From contig NZ_CP136521.1 of assembly GCF_032814565.1 (NCBI RefSeq), forward strand, positions 372,001 to 436,000: 64,000 nucleotides of DNA, read 5' to 3'. The DNA comes from Hwangdonia lutea (GTDB lineage: Bacteria; Bacteroidota; Bacteroidia; Flavobacteriales; Flavobacteriaceae). The first letter of the stretch is position 1. Each line of letters begins with the position of its first letter. Positions 41,649 through 50,151 of the stretch are shown one piece after another. The notes beneath the pieces were generated by a model. It was given only the letters and a program-made list of their open reading frames with translations. It ran no database searches and was not told the DNA's origin. Both the position numbers and the translations under genes were made by a program.

Positions 41649-42836
41649 TTACGAAATTACTCCGGAACCAATCAATTCATCTTCCAAATACCAAGCAACA
41701 AATTGTCCTTCTGTAATGGCTGATTGGTAGGCCTCAAACTCAACATATAGTCCACTATCTACTTTGTGCAATGTTGCTTTTTGCAAAGGTTGACGGTAGC
41801 GAATGCGAGCCTTAACCTGCATAGTTTCATCAACGTTTAAGGCTAAATCTTCACGCACCCAATGCAATTCTTCGTTAGTTACAAACAGCGCTTTTTTTAG
41901 TAAACCGGGATGCTCCTTACCTTGTCCGGTGTAAATTATGTTTTTGTTTACATCGGTATCAATTACAAATAAAGGTTCAACGGTTCCGCCTACAGCGAGT
42001 CCTTTACGCTGTCCTTTAGTGAAATAATGAGCGCCTTGATGTTTACCAACAATTTGTCCGTCGTCTATTTTATAATCAATTTTTTTAGACAAGAATTTTA
42101 GCTTGTCTTCTTCAGATTGAAACTCCGGAATGGCCTCATTAAAAATTTTCTCTTCTTTTGAAACCTCAACAATAACACCTTCTTTTGGTCTTAATTGCTG
42201 CTGTAAAAAATCGGGCAACTTCACTTTTCCTATAAAACATAAGCCTTGAGAATCTTTTTTCTCAGCGGTTACCAAATTTAATTTTGTGGCAATGTCCCTC
42301 ACTTCCGGTTTGGTTAATTCCCCAATAGGAAATAAAGATTTTGCCAATTGCGCTTGCGACAACTGACATAAAAAGTACGATTGGTCTTTATTTTCATCAA
42401 CGCCCGCAAGTAATTGGTAAATATTTTTACCATCTTTTTCAATGGTTCCTTTTCTGCAATAATGACCCGTTGCCACATAATCGGCTCCCAACTCTAAAGC
42501 GATCTTCATAAACACATCAAACTTAATCTCTCTGTTGCAAAGCACATCGGGGTTTGGAGTTCTGCCTCTTTCGTATTCGTTAAACATGTAATCCACAATG
42601 CGCTCTTTATATTGCTCGCTTAAATCTACCGTTTGAAAAGGTATGCCTAACTTTTCGGCAACCAACATGGCATCGTTACTATCGTCTAACCACGGACATT
42701 CGTTAGAAATGGTCACAGAATCATCATGCCAGTTTTTCATAAACAAGCCAATAACCTCATATCCTTGCTGCTTTAATAAATAAGCTGCAACGCTAGAGTC
42801 TACACCACCTGAAAGTCCTATTATTACGCGTTTCAT
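41649..42836 (-). CDS. mnmA: tRNA-specific 2-thiouridylase MnmA
   Basis: The protein is 395 residues from the ATG ending at 42836. [16 protein letters not shown] near 5 is the PP-loop, [19 protein letters not shown] near 94 holds the first catalytic Cys, [13 protein letters not shown] near 146 is the conserved KDQSYFL block, and [11 protein letters not shown] near 190 holds the second Cys. It places sulfur on wobble U34 of Lys, Glu and Gln tRNAs. The open frame extends 53 codons further upstream, but that part has no homology character and covers the -7 box at 42853-42860, so the shorter start is right. Confidence 0.97.
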   Translation of the reverse strand: MKRVIIGLSGGVDSSVAAYLLKQQGYEVIGLFMKNWHDDSVTISNECPWLDDSNDAMLVAEKLGIPFQTVDLSEQYKERIVDYMFNEYERGRTPNPDVLCNREIKFDVFMKIALELGADYVATGHYCRKGTIEKDGKNIYQLLAGVDENKDQSYFLCQLSQAQLAKSLFPIGELTKPEVRDIATKLNLVTAEKKDSQGLCFIGKVKLPDFLQQQLRPKEGVIVEVSKEEKIFNEAIPEFQSEEDKLKFLSKKIDYKIDDGQIVGKHQGAHYFTKGQRKGLAVGGTVEPLFVIDTDVNKNIIYTGQGKEHPGLLKKALFVTNEELHWVREDLALNVDETMQVKARIRYRQPLQKATLHKVDSGLYVEFEAYQSAITEGQFVAWYLEDELIGSGVIS

Positions 42837-42852
42837 ATTTAAAAATTGGCTA

Positions 42853-42860
42853 CAAAGATA
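42853..42860 (-). promoter_or_regulatory. -7 element of the mnmA operon promoter
   Basis: On the minus strand this reads TATCTTTG, matching TAnnTTTG, 16 bases before the mnmA ATG. No convincing -33 TTG is seen. Confidence 0.45.
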
Positions 42861-42954
42861 AGACAAATAAAGAAAATAGACGTTTAAAAAAACCTTTCGA
42901 AAACATCGATAAAATACATTTTGTTTATTTTTTTTATAAAAAGTTTGAACAAAA

Positions 42955-42987
42955 TTTGGTTTTTTGTTTAACTTTATCATATATTTG
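42955..42987 (+). promoter_or_regulatory. Bacteroidota-type promoter of the fasciclin gene
   Basis: TTTG at 42955-42958 and TATATTTG at 42980-42987 are separated by 21 bases. The ATG follows 26 bases later. Confidence 0.6.
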
Positions 42988-43013
42988 TTGAACAAAACAA
43001 AAATCCAATAAAA

Positions 43014-45305
43014 ATGAAAGCATTAACAGCATTAAAAAAAGCATTACTATTTACAATGATATCGGTTATATCATTCTCGTGTAGTGACGACGACGATCCC
43101 ATTGTGGTTCAACAACCAGAAACGATTGCGGAATTAGCAATAGCAACAGCAGATTTAAGTAATTTGGTAGCGGCATTACAACGTGCAGACCTTGTATCTA
43201 CCTTGAATGGTAGTGGGCAGTTTACGGTGTTCGCGCCAACCAATGCGGCATTCTCAAAATTCTTAACAGATAATGGTTTTGCTAGTTTAGATGATGTGCC
43301 TACAGACGTACTGAAACAAGTACTTTTAAATCATGTGATTTCTGGAGAAGTAAAATCGGGTGATTTAACCACAGGATACGGTACCACTTTAGCTACCGAA
43401 GCTTCTACTGATAATAATTTGAGCATATACATCAATACCAATTCGGGCGTAAAGCTGAATGGTATATCTGATGTTGTAACTGCCGATATTGATGCCACCA
43501 ACGGCGTAATTCACATAGTAGACCATGTAATAGGTTTACCAAGCGTTGTGGATTTAGCACTAGCAGATGATACCTTCTCAATATTAGTATCGGCATTAAC
43601 TAGAAGCGATTTAACTTTTGATTATGTGACTACCTTATCTACACCAAACGGAACAGCCCCAGCTCCATTTACAGTATTTGCACCTACAAACGACGCTTTT
43701 GTTAATTTACTATCTGAATTGGGCGTCTCATCTTTAGACGATATAGATGAGCCCACTCTTAAAGCAACCCTCGATTTACATGCCATTGCTGGAGTCAATG
43801 TGTTGGCATCCGCTTTAACTGATAATATGACCGTATCAACATTAGGTGGCGACATTACCGCTAATGTTACCGGTGGTGCTACATTAACCGATTCTAACGG
43901 TAGAGTGAGTAATATTGTGGTTACCGATGTACAAGCGGACAACGGTGTTATACATGTAATTGACAAAGTGGTTTTGCCAAAGCAACCAGACAATATTGTG
44001 AGTAAAGCTTTAAATACGCCAGAACTAAGTAGCTTAGTTACTGCATTACAGGCTGCCGATGGCGACTTAGTAAATATATTAAGTGGCGCCGGACCTTTTA
44101 CAGTATTGGCACCAACTAACGATGCATTCGCAGCATTTTTAGCGGACAATAATTTTGCCAGTTTAGCCGATGTACCCACAGACGTATTATCACAAGTATT
44201 ATTAAATCATGTGATTGACGGAAAAGTGATGTCGACAGATTTAATTACTGCAGGTTCTGGTTATGCCTCTACTAATGCCACTGGTGCTGGTGATAATAAC
44301 ATGAGTGTTTTTTACAATACGTCAAGCGGTGTACAATTTAATGGCATATCTACAGTCTCAACCGCAGATGTTGAAGTGACCAATGGCGTAATTCACATTG
44401 TTGATAAAGTAATTGGATTGCCAACGGTTGTTGATCATGCCTTAGCTAATCCAAGCTTTAGTAACTTAGTTGCCGCGTTAGGCGCTGCAGATGGTGATTT
44501 AGTAACAGTTTTGAGCGGAGCAGGGCCTTTTACAGTATTGGCTCCTGATGATGCTGCATTCACAACATTCTTAGACGGAACACCTTTAGCAAACGTACCA
44601 ACAGACGCGCTATCAAACATACTGTTAAACCATGTTTTAAGTGGTGTAACTATGTCAACTGATTTAACCACAGCGGTTGCTGGATATACAAACACGAATG
44701 CTATCGGCCCGGGGATGAGCAATTTAAGTTTATACTACAATACCGATAATGGTGTGGTGTTTAATGGGATTTCCACAGTAGCAAAAGCTGATGTAGTTGC
44801 TAGCAATGGAATTATACATGCAGTTGATGCGGTAATAGATATTCCAACCGTTGTAACTTTCGCCACCGCAGACCCTAACTTTTCAACCTTAGTCAGTGCC
44901 TTAACAACATTAACGCCTGCTACAGATTTTCCAGCGGTTCTATCAAGAACGGAAGGAATGAATGGTGATGGTTTCAATCCTAACTTTACCGTATTCGCTC
45001 CAACTAATGCGGCTTTTGATGCCTTAGCGAGTATTCCCGAAGAAGCGATTTTAACACAAGTGTTATTGCATCATGTAATTGGTGATAATAACGTACGATC
45101 TGCCGATTTAACGGCAGACGGAGATACTGTTGCAGCTAGTTTACAAGGCGATAACATTACCGTTACATTACCAGGAAGTGGCAATAACATTGCAGATATT
45201 ACCGATGGTGCGGGAAATTCCGATGTTGGCATTATAGCTGTAGATGTACAAGCTGGAAATGGTGTTATTCATGTAGTAAATAAAGTATTGCTACCTAGCA
45301 ATTAA
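43014..45305 (+). CDS. surface lipoprotein with five fasciclin (FAS1) domains
   Basis: The 763 residues begin with a signal peptide ending in ISFSC near 19-23. The lipid cysteine is followed directly by SDDDD, the type of acidic export signal that sends lipoproteins to the outer face in Flavobacteria. Five FAS1 units follow, at roughly 38-175, 180-325, 330-470, 475-610 and 615-760. Each has an FTVFAPTN or FTVLAPTN H1 box and an [10 protein letters not shown]-type H2 box; repeats 3 and 4 are the most alike, with [11 protein letters not shown] in both. FAS1 domains mediate adhesion to matrix or cells. Units 2 and 5 differ in having an [10 protein letters not shown] or [10 protein letters not shown] strand. 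Confidence 0.93.
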   Translation: MKALTALKKALLFTMISVISFSCSDDDDPIVVQQPETIAELAIATADLSNLVAALQRADLVSTLNGSGQFTVFAPTNAAFSKFLTDNGFASLDDVPTDVLKQVLLNHVISGEVKSGDLTTGYGTTLATEASTDNNLSIYINTNSGVKLNGISDVVTADIDATNGVIHIVDHVIGLPSVVDLALADDTFSILVSALTRSDLTFDYVTTLSTPNGTAPAPFTVFAPTNDAFVNLLSELGVSSLDDIDEPTLKATLDLHAIAGVNVLASALTDNMTVSTLGGDITANVTGGATLTDSNGRVSNIVVTDVQADNGVIHVIDKVVLPKQPDNIVSKALNTPELSSLVTALQAADGDLVNILSGAGPFTVLAPTNDAFAAFLADNNFASLADVPTDVLSQVLLNHVIDGKVMSTDLITAGSGYASTNATGAGDNNMSVFYNTSSGVQFNGISTVSTADVEVTNGVIHIVDKVIGLPTVVDHALANPSFSNLVAALGAADGDLVTVLSGAGPFTVLAPDDAAFTTFLDGTPLANVPTDALSNILLNHVLSGVTMSTDLTTAVAGYTNTNAIGPGMSNLSLYYNTDNGVVFNGISTVAKADVVASNGIIHAVDAVIDIPTVVTFATADPNFSTLVSALTTLTPATDFPAVLSRTEGMNGDGFNPNFTVFAPTNAAFDALASIPEEAILTQVLLHHVIGDNNVRSADLTADGDTVAASLQGDNITVTLPGSGNNIADITDGAGNSDVGIIAVDVQAGNGVIHVVNKVLLPSN

Positions 45306-45332
45306 TTAAAATAGAAAAACAGCGACATAATT

Positions 45333-45441
45333 GGTTGGCAAAATGCAACTTTAATAGATGATTACAATTTAAGACATTACCGCTGTTGATGTAAAATTAA
45401 AATTGTATAACCAAAAACCATCTTTAAAGTTGTTTGCCACC
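45333..45441. other. long imperfect palindrome, structured noncoding DNA or RNA
   Basis: The left arm 45333-45372 runs from GGTTGGCAAAATGCAACTTT to TACAATTTAA. The right arm 45397-45441 runs from TTAAAATTGTA to CATCTTTAAAGTTG and TTTGCCACC. Pairing blocks in order are GGCAAA with TTTGCC, CAACTTTAA with TTAAAGTTG, AGATG with CATCT, and TACAATTTAA with TTAAAATTGTA, separated by small bulges. The loop holds GACAT/ATGT. It lies between the fasciclin stop and its terminator. Confidence 0.65.
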
Positions 45442-45528
45442 ATACTTAACAAGTTATAAAATGGATTTATTAATTAGTTTGGTTGTTAGATTGTAGACAG
45501 GGAAAATCTTGTCTATGAAAAAGAGGAG

Positions 45529-45553
45529 GCTGCCTGCAAAGGCAGTCTTTTTT
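45529..45553 (+). terminator. terminator downstream of the fasciclin transcript
   Basis: GGCTGCCT/AGGCAGTC with a GCAA loop is followed by a T-run. A second small hairpin, TAGACAG...CTTGTCTA, lies just before it at 45494-45515. The T-run touches the stop of the minus-strand gene. Confidence 0.85.
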
Positions 45554-46254
45554 TATGATTTGTTTTTAATGTACTTAGGTTTGTAAGTGAAATTCTTTTC
45601 GTCAATTAATTTACCGTTCTCGTAGTATTTCCAAACACCGTGTTTCTTTCCGTTTTTGTAGTGTCCTTCTATTATTAACTCGCCCTTAGGATTATAGTAT
45701 TTTGACGGACCGTGCAGTTCGCCATTTTCATAAACGAATTCTTTTAAAACAGTATTTTTTTCTGAATACCAAACCGATACCCCATCCAACTTTCCGTTTT
45801 TATAAAATTGTTTTTCGGCTACTTGCCCGTTTTCATAGTATACAAAACGTTCTCCGTGTAAAACACCTTCATTATTATAGTGCTCTAAAGTGAGCAAATT
45901 ATCATTTCGATTTTGGTAGTATTTCCATGCTCCTATATAGATTTTCCCATCCATTTGTCCCTCACTAATTACTTTTCCTTTTGAAGATAAAAAAGTGACA
46001 TAAGCTTTGTTATCGGTTTTATTAAATTGTTTTGTTGCCGTTAATACGGGTTTCTTTCTAATGTTTTTATAAAATTTGAACAATCCTATTTCTTTTCCGT
46101 GAAAAAACTCGCCTTCGTATCTTAAAACCGTGGTGCCGTCAAATGTTTTTTTCCAAATGCCATGGTGTTTTCCGTTGGCATCAAATTGATTGATGTTTTG
46201 CGCCCAAGTAAGTGCTGTAATAAAAGACAAAAGGCAAATAAATACGTGTTTCAT
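45553..46254 (-). CDS. MORN/YwqK-like repeat protein, secreted
   Basis: The 233 residues begin with a signal peptide (FICLLSFITALTWAQ). The mature part is made of repeats of about 22 residues of the form YYENGQ-x-x-x-EKQFYKNGKLDG: KHHGIWKKTF near 29, GVLHGERFVYYENGQVAEKQ near 130, KNGKLDGVSVWY near 152, ENGELHGPSKYYNPKGELI near 176 and KNGKKHGVWKYYENGKLIDE near 199. These match the toxin-antitoxin YwqK/MORN_2 family by annotation, although no toxin is present. In Flavobacteria such proteins are usually exported and of unknown role. Confidence 0.8.
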   Translation of the reverse strand: MKHVFICLLSFITALTWAQNINQFDANGKHHGIWKKTFDGTTVLRYEGEFFHGKEIGLFKFYKNIRKKPVLTATKQFNKTDNKAYVTFLSSKGKVISEGQMDGKIYIGAWKYYQNRNDNLLTLEHYNNEGVLHGERFVYYENGQVAEKQFYKNGKLDGVSVWYSEKNTVLKEFVYENGELHGPSKYYNPKGELIIEGHYKNGKKHGVWKYYENGKLIDEKNFTYKPKYIKNKS

Positions 46255-46430
46255 TTTAAGAATCTATTTAAAGTATATGCAATACTAACGAAAAAAAGCT
46301 TCAAATTGTATATTACAAAAAGGCTGCCAAACATTTCTTTTGTCGGGTTTTAAACTTTGGAATTATCGCAAGCTTTGGAACATCATCAAAAACGACGTAA
46401 AGCTACACTTTTAAAGCCCTGTTTTTTTTA

Positions 46431-47744
46431 TTAATTAGATTCAGCGGTTTTATGCTTCGGAACTCTAAACAATAAAATGATTCCAAATAAAAAGAAGACA
46501 AACAAAAACAAAATAGCGTTTCGCATACTGCCCGTCACTTGGTCTATAGTTGCAAAAATCACCATGCCGAAAACGATGCCTATTTTTTCGGCAACATCAT
46601 AAAAACTAAAATACGAGGTGGTATCGTCGGTTTGTGGTAAAAACTTAGAATAGGTTGATCGTGCCAAGGCCTGAATACCTCCCATAACCAAGCCAACTAC
46701 CGAGGCTGCAATATAAAACTGCAAAGGCGTTTTCATAAAAAAAGCATAAAAACACAAACACATCCAAACAACGTTTACCGCAATAAGGGTTTTAATATTG
46801 CCGTATTTACTGGAAGCTCTGGATGTTAATATGGCGCCAAAAACAGCCACAATCTGAATAACTAAAATACTTATGATTAAACCCATTGTTTTTTCGCTAT
46901 CGCCGCCCCAATCAATTTCTTCTTCACCAAAATATACGGCCACCAACATGATGGTTTGCACCGCCATACTAAACACGAAAAAAGCATATAAATAGCGTTT
47001 TAAGCGTAAATCTTGTTTAAGCTGTTTCCAAACTTGCCTTAACTCCTTTAAACCATTAAAAACTATGGCTCGCGTGACTTTATTTCCGGACGACGTGCCT
47101 TTTGGCAAATAATAAAATGAATACTGACTAAATAAAGCCCACCAAACACCAACGGTTACAAACGAATAGCGCATCATTTGCATTTTGGCCGCGCCTTCAT
47201 CTTGACTCATTACCATAATTAAATTAACAATGAGCAATAACACACTGCCAATATACCCCATTGAAAATCCTTTGGCACTTATGGCATCTTGCTGATCTTC
47301 ATAGGCTATATCTGGTAAATACGAATTGTAAAACACTAAGCTTCCCCAATAACCAATAAGTCCCATAAAATAAAATAGCAGACTTAAATGAATGCCATTG
47401 GACGAAATATCAAACCAATACAAACCTATACAGCCAGCACTTCCCACATAACAAAAAAACTTTAAGAAATTCTTTTTATTCCCAACATAATCGGCAATAC
47501 CCGACAAAATTGGAGACATAAAAGCTACCACTAAAAACGTAAATGCCGTAACAAAGGTTATTAAAGCGGTACTTTTAAACTCCATGCCAAAAGCTTGCAC
47601 GATTTTAATTTCTGAAATAAATAGCGACGAATAAAAAATAGGAAATATAGAAGATGCAATAGTAAGGGTGTAAACCGAATTTGCCCAATCGTAAAATGCC
47701 CACGCATTAAGAAGTTTTTTACTTCCTTTTTTAAGTTGATTCAT
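46431..47744 (-). CDS. MFS transporter of the UMF1/Atg22-like group
   Basis: The protein is about 437 residues from the ATG ending at 47744. KLLNAWAFYDWANSVYTLTIASS near 9 is the Atg22/UMF1 family signature, and VMGGIQALARSTYSKFLPQT near 350 is its second conserved block. About twelve membrane segments follow the usual MFS layout with a loop of basic residues in the middle (KQLKQDLRLKRYLYAF). The substrate is unknown. The longest frame would start 42 bases earlier, but that extension runs through the terminator of the preceding gene, so I chose the internal ATG. Confidence 0.85.
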   Translation of the reverse strand: MNQLKKGSKKLLNAWAFYDWANSVYTLTIASSIFPIFYSSLFISEIKIVQAFGMEFKSTALITFVTAFTFLVVAFMSPILSGIADYVGNKKNFLKFFCYVGSAGCIGLYWFDISSNGIHLSLLFYFMGLIGYWGSLVFYNSYLPDIAYEDQQDAISAKGFSMGYIGSVLLLIVNLIMVMSQDEGAAKMQMMRYSFVTVGVWWALFSQYSFYYLPKGTSSGNKVTRAIVFNGLKELRQVWKQLKQDLRLKRYLYAFFVFSMAVQTIMLVAVYFGEEEIDWGGDSEKTMGLIISILVIQIVAVFGAILTSRASSKYGNIKTLIAVNVVWMCLCFYAFFMKTPLQFYIAASVVGLVMGGIQALARSTYSKFLPQTDDTTSYFSFYDVAEKIGIVFGMVIFATIDQVTGSMRNAILFLFVFFLFGIILLFRVPKHKTAESN

Positions 47745-47772
47745 AAAAAAAGCTGCTCTTTTATGAGCAGCT
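47745..47772 (-). terminator. terminator of the M48 protease gene (minus strand)
   Basis: On the minus strand AGCTGCTC, a loop ATAAAA and GAGCAGCT are followed by seven T, directly preceding the ATG of the MFS gene. Confidence 0.8.
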
Positions 47773-47810
47773 TCTAAAGTAATCAAATATTTTAAAAAAG
47801 ATAATGTTTA

Positions 47811-48626
47811 TTATCTAAATGAAGTAACACCAAACTTTTTTGCTTCGGCTTTAGCCTGTGGTGCCAATGCTTTTAGGTTAGCAATCCGCGAATCGTTTGA
47901 GGGGTGCGTACTTAAAATTTCTGGTGGAGATTGCCCGCCACTATTAGCTTTCATGCGTTTCCATAATTCGGCAGCTTCATCAGGATTATAACCTGCAATA
48001 GCCATTAAATACAAACCTATTTTATCGGCTTCGGTTTCGTGCGCTCTACTAAAAGGGAGCATCACCCCTACTTGCGACCCTATACCAAAGGCTTGGTTGT
48101 AAAGTTCTAAATTGTCGTCGTCTTTTAAAGCTACATTAAGCCCTACAGCAGCCGCTTGTTGCAACATACCCGCACTCATACGTTGTTGCCCGTGGTTAGC
48201 CAAGGCGTGAGCTACTTCGTGACCCATAATGGCAGCTACCCCGGTTTCGCCTTTTGCGATGGGCAATATACCCGTATAAAATACTATTTTACCACCAGGC
48301 ATACACCAAGCATTTACGGTTTTATCTTCTACCAAAGTATATTCCCATTTATAATCGGTTAAATAGCCTTGGTGTCCATTTGCATTTAACCAACGTTCAG
48401 CCGCCACAGCAATACGCTGCCCAACGCGCTTAATCATTTCGGCATCCTTAGTGCCTTTAACCACTTTGTTTTCATTTAAAAATTGGTCGTATTGGGCAAA
48501 GGCCGTTGGGAATAGTTGGGAATTTGGCATGATGGCCAATGTACTTTTTCCGGTAAATGGATTTTGGGCACAAGAAAAAACCAGTAGCGCCATTCCAAAT
48601 AATATAAGTGATTGCTTAAATTTCAT
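47811..48626 (-). CDS. M48-family metalloprotease lipoprotein
   Basis: The 271 residues begin with a lipobox (LLVFSC near 15-19) and then AQNPFTGKSTLAIMP, a block typical of M48 lipoproteins in Bacteroidota. IMGHEVAHALANHGQQRM near 138 is the HExxH zinc site and AHETEADKIGLYLMAIAGYN near 199 carries the third ligand Glu. It is a periplasmic or outer-membrane-associated zinc protease of the BepA/YcaL type, likely in envelope protein quality control. It is monocistronic with its own terminator at 47745. Confidence 0.93.
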   Translation of the reverse strand: MKFKQSLILFGMALLVFSCAQNPFTGKSTLAIMPNSQLFPTAFAQYDQFLNENKVVKGTKDAEMIKRVGQRIAVAAERWLNANGHQGYLTDYKWEYTLVEDKTVNAWCMPGGKIVFYTGILPIAKGETGVAAIMGHEVAHALANHGQQRMSAGMLQQAAAVGLNVALKDDDNLELYNQAFGIGSQVGVMLPFSRAHETEADKIGLYLMAIAGYNPDEAAELWKRMKANSGGQSPPEILSTHPSNDSRIANLKALAPQAKAEAKKFGVTSFR

Positions 48627-48846
48627 TTTAAATAGGGTTTTTATATTCGATAAAAATACAAAAATTGTACCTTTATTGTTTCTGACACATAATTAAATTA
48701 TTGGTCACAACAAGGTAAAGTTAAGCGATATTCAAGTTTTTAATTAACGCATTTGACTTTAAGTTTATCTGATTTACATAACGTCTTAATAATTTGTTTG
48801 TTAAGTTAAAAGCTGGTTTCCGACCTATTTAATAAAAACAATTTCT

Positions 48847-49335
48847 ATGAATACGAATAACGTAATACCCTTATTGGCTTTTTTATTTCTTTTTAACTGT
48901 AACTCTTCAGCACAAAAACAAAACGAAAAAGCTTTGAAAACTTTTGAAGTATCGAAAACTGAAAGCGAATGGAAAGCGGAATTGTCTGAAATGGAATTTT
49001 ATGTGCTGCGAAATGCGGGTACCGAGCGTGCATTTTCCAGTCCGTTAAATAAAAATTATGCCAAAGGAACCTACCATTGTGCCGCCTGTAACACCCCTTT
49101 ATTTAAAAGTGAACACAAGTTTGATTCGGGCACGGGTTGGCCTAGTTTTGATAGAGAAATAAAAGGCAACGTCGCGTTTTCTACAGATAACGATTTGGGC
49201 TATACACGAACCGAGGAACATTGTGCCACTTGTGGGGGGCATTTGGGTCATGTTTTTAACGATGGTCCTAAAAACACAACGGGCAAAAGACACTGTATTA
49301 ATGGTGTTGCCTTAAAATTTGTACCGAAAAAATAA
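48847..49335 (+). CDS. msrB: exported peptide methionine-R-sulfoxide reductase MsrB
   Basis: The 162 residues have an N-terminal hydrophobic segment ending LFLFNCNSSAQ near 12-23, so it is exported and perhaps lipidated at the Cys. The MsrB fold follows: EWKAELSEMEFYVLRNAGTE near 41, YHCAACNTPLF near 76 and EEHCATCGGHLGHVF near 117 (four zinc Cys), GTGWPSFDREI near 95, and GKRHCINGVALKFVP near 145 with the catalytic Cys. It repairs oxidised methionine in envelope proteins. The plain cytoplasmic enzyme lacks such a leader. Confidence 0.94.
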   Translation: MNTNNVIPLLAFLFLFNCNSSAQKQNEKALKTFEVSKTESEWKAELSEMEFYVLRNAGTERAFSSPLNKNYAKGTYHCAACNTPLFKSEHKFDSGTGWPSFDREIKGNVAFSTDNDLGYTRTEEHCATCGGHLGHVFNDGPKNTTGKRHCINGVALKFVPKK

Positions 49336-49364
49336 TTTTTCAATTTCCAGCTAACCGTTACAAT

Positions 49365-49919
49365 ATGGAAAATTCGTACCTATCGAGTGTTATTAAACAA
49401 TTTGAATATTATAAAAGTCTGGGTGATAAAACCTTTAATCAGCTTACTTTTGAGGATATGCAATGGCAGAGTAACGCCAATTCTAACAGTATTGCCATTA
49501 TTGTAAAACACATAGCTGGAAACATGTTAAGCCGATGGACTAATTTTTTAACTGAAGATGGCGAAAAAGAATGGCGGCAACGCGATGAAGAGTTTGTTGA
49601 TTCGTTTAATTCCATTGAAGATTTAAAAGCGGCTTGGGAAGATGGTTGGCTCAGTTTATTTAATGCTATTAAGCCATTAAAGACTGATGATTTAGAGCGC
49701 ATTATTTACATTAGAAATCAAGGGCACACGGTTACCGAAGCCATAAATAGGCAATTGGCGCATTACGCCTACCACATTGGGCAAATGGTGTTTTTAGGAA
49801 AACTTATTAAAGGTGAAGATTGGCAATCGTTATCTATTCCAAGAGGGAATTCTGAAAAATATAATGAAGAAAAGTTTTCCAAAACAAAGGGGAAGCGCCA
49901 TTTTACGGATGATTTATAG
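49365..49919 (+). CDS. DinB-superfamily protein (DUF1572)
   Basis: The 184 residues form a four-helix bundle layout: YLSSVIKQFEYYKSLGDKTFN near 4, SIAIIVKHIAGNMLSRWTNFLT near 41 with the first His, and INRQLAHYAYHIGQMVFLGK near 127 with two His residues (HYAYH), which would complete a metal site. The block after WQSLSIPRGNSEKYN is typical of DUF1572. DinB proteins are metal-binding, and some are thiol transferases; this one's activity is unknown. It follows msrB by 29 bases on the same strand, so the two may be cotranscribed. Confidence 0.85.
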   Translation: MENSYLSSVIKQFEYYKSLGDKTFNQLTFEDMQWQSNANSNSIAIIVKHIAGNMLSRWTNFLTEDGEKEWRQRDEEFVDSFNSIEDLKAAWEDGWLSLFNAIKPLKTDDLERIIYIRNQGHTVTEAINRQLAHYAYHIGQMVFLGKLIKGEDWQSLSIPRGNSEKYNEEKFSKTKGKRHFTDDL

Positions 49920-49975
49920 AAGATAAAATTCCAAAAAAACAAAAACTGAATACCAAAAAAAATAGGGTTGCAAGT

Positions 49976-50062
49976 AGACCCGCGAGAAGGATTGAGGCAT
50001 ACTTCTATAAGCTCAGCACAGGTTTATTGGAGCTCGCCTATGTAGGAGGAAGCGACTGCCGA
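49976..50062. repeat. flavobacterial intergenic repeat (AGACCCGCGAGAAGGATTG...)
   Basis: AGACCCGCGAGAAGGATTGA at the left and GGAGGAAGCGACTGCCG at the right bracket an internal AGCTCAGCACAGG...GGAGCTCGCCTATG segment. The GC-rich composition contrasts with the AT-rich flanks. It is not coding in any frame with family-like features. Only one copy is in this window, so the repeat call rests on its resemblance to other flavobacterial intergenic elements. Confidence 0.4.
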
Positions 50063-50151
50063 AATATTTATATTAATGAATTCATTAATTTGCAATAAAA
50101 AGCAATGCGTAATGCCTGTTTGCCATTTTTATGGCAACTCGCCCAAATTAC

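Noticed and set aside
42837-42995. 53-codon N-terminal extension of MnmA
   Set aside because: The extension precedes the universally conserved PP-loop start, has low-complexity character, and contains a -7 promoter box.
43622-44977. Minus-strand frames of 185, 95 and 80 residues inside the fasciclin gene
   Set aside because: Antisense to the repeated FAS1 coding sequence and repetitive in the same way. No start context or family features.
45553-46254. Functional toxin-antitoxin system suggested by the YwqK-like protein
   Set aside because: Only the repeat protein is present, with a signal peptide and no toxin gene nearby. The family name is a label, not evidence of toxin-antitoxin activity.
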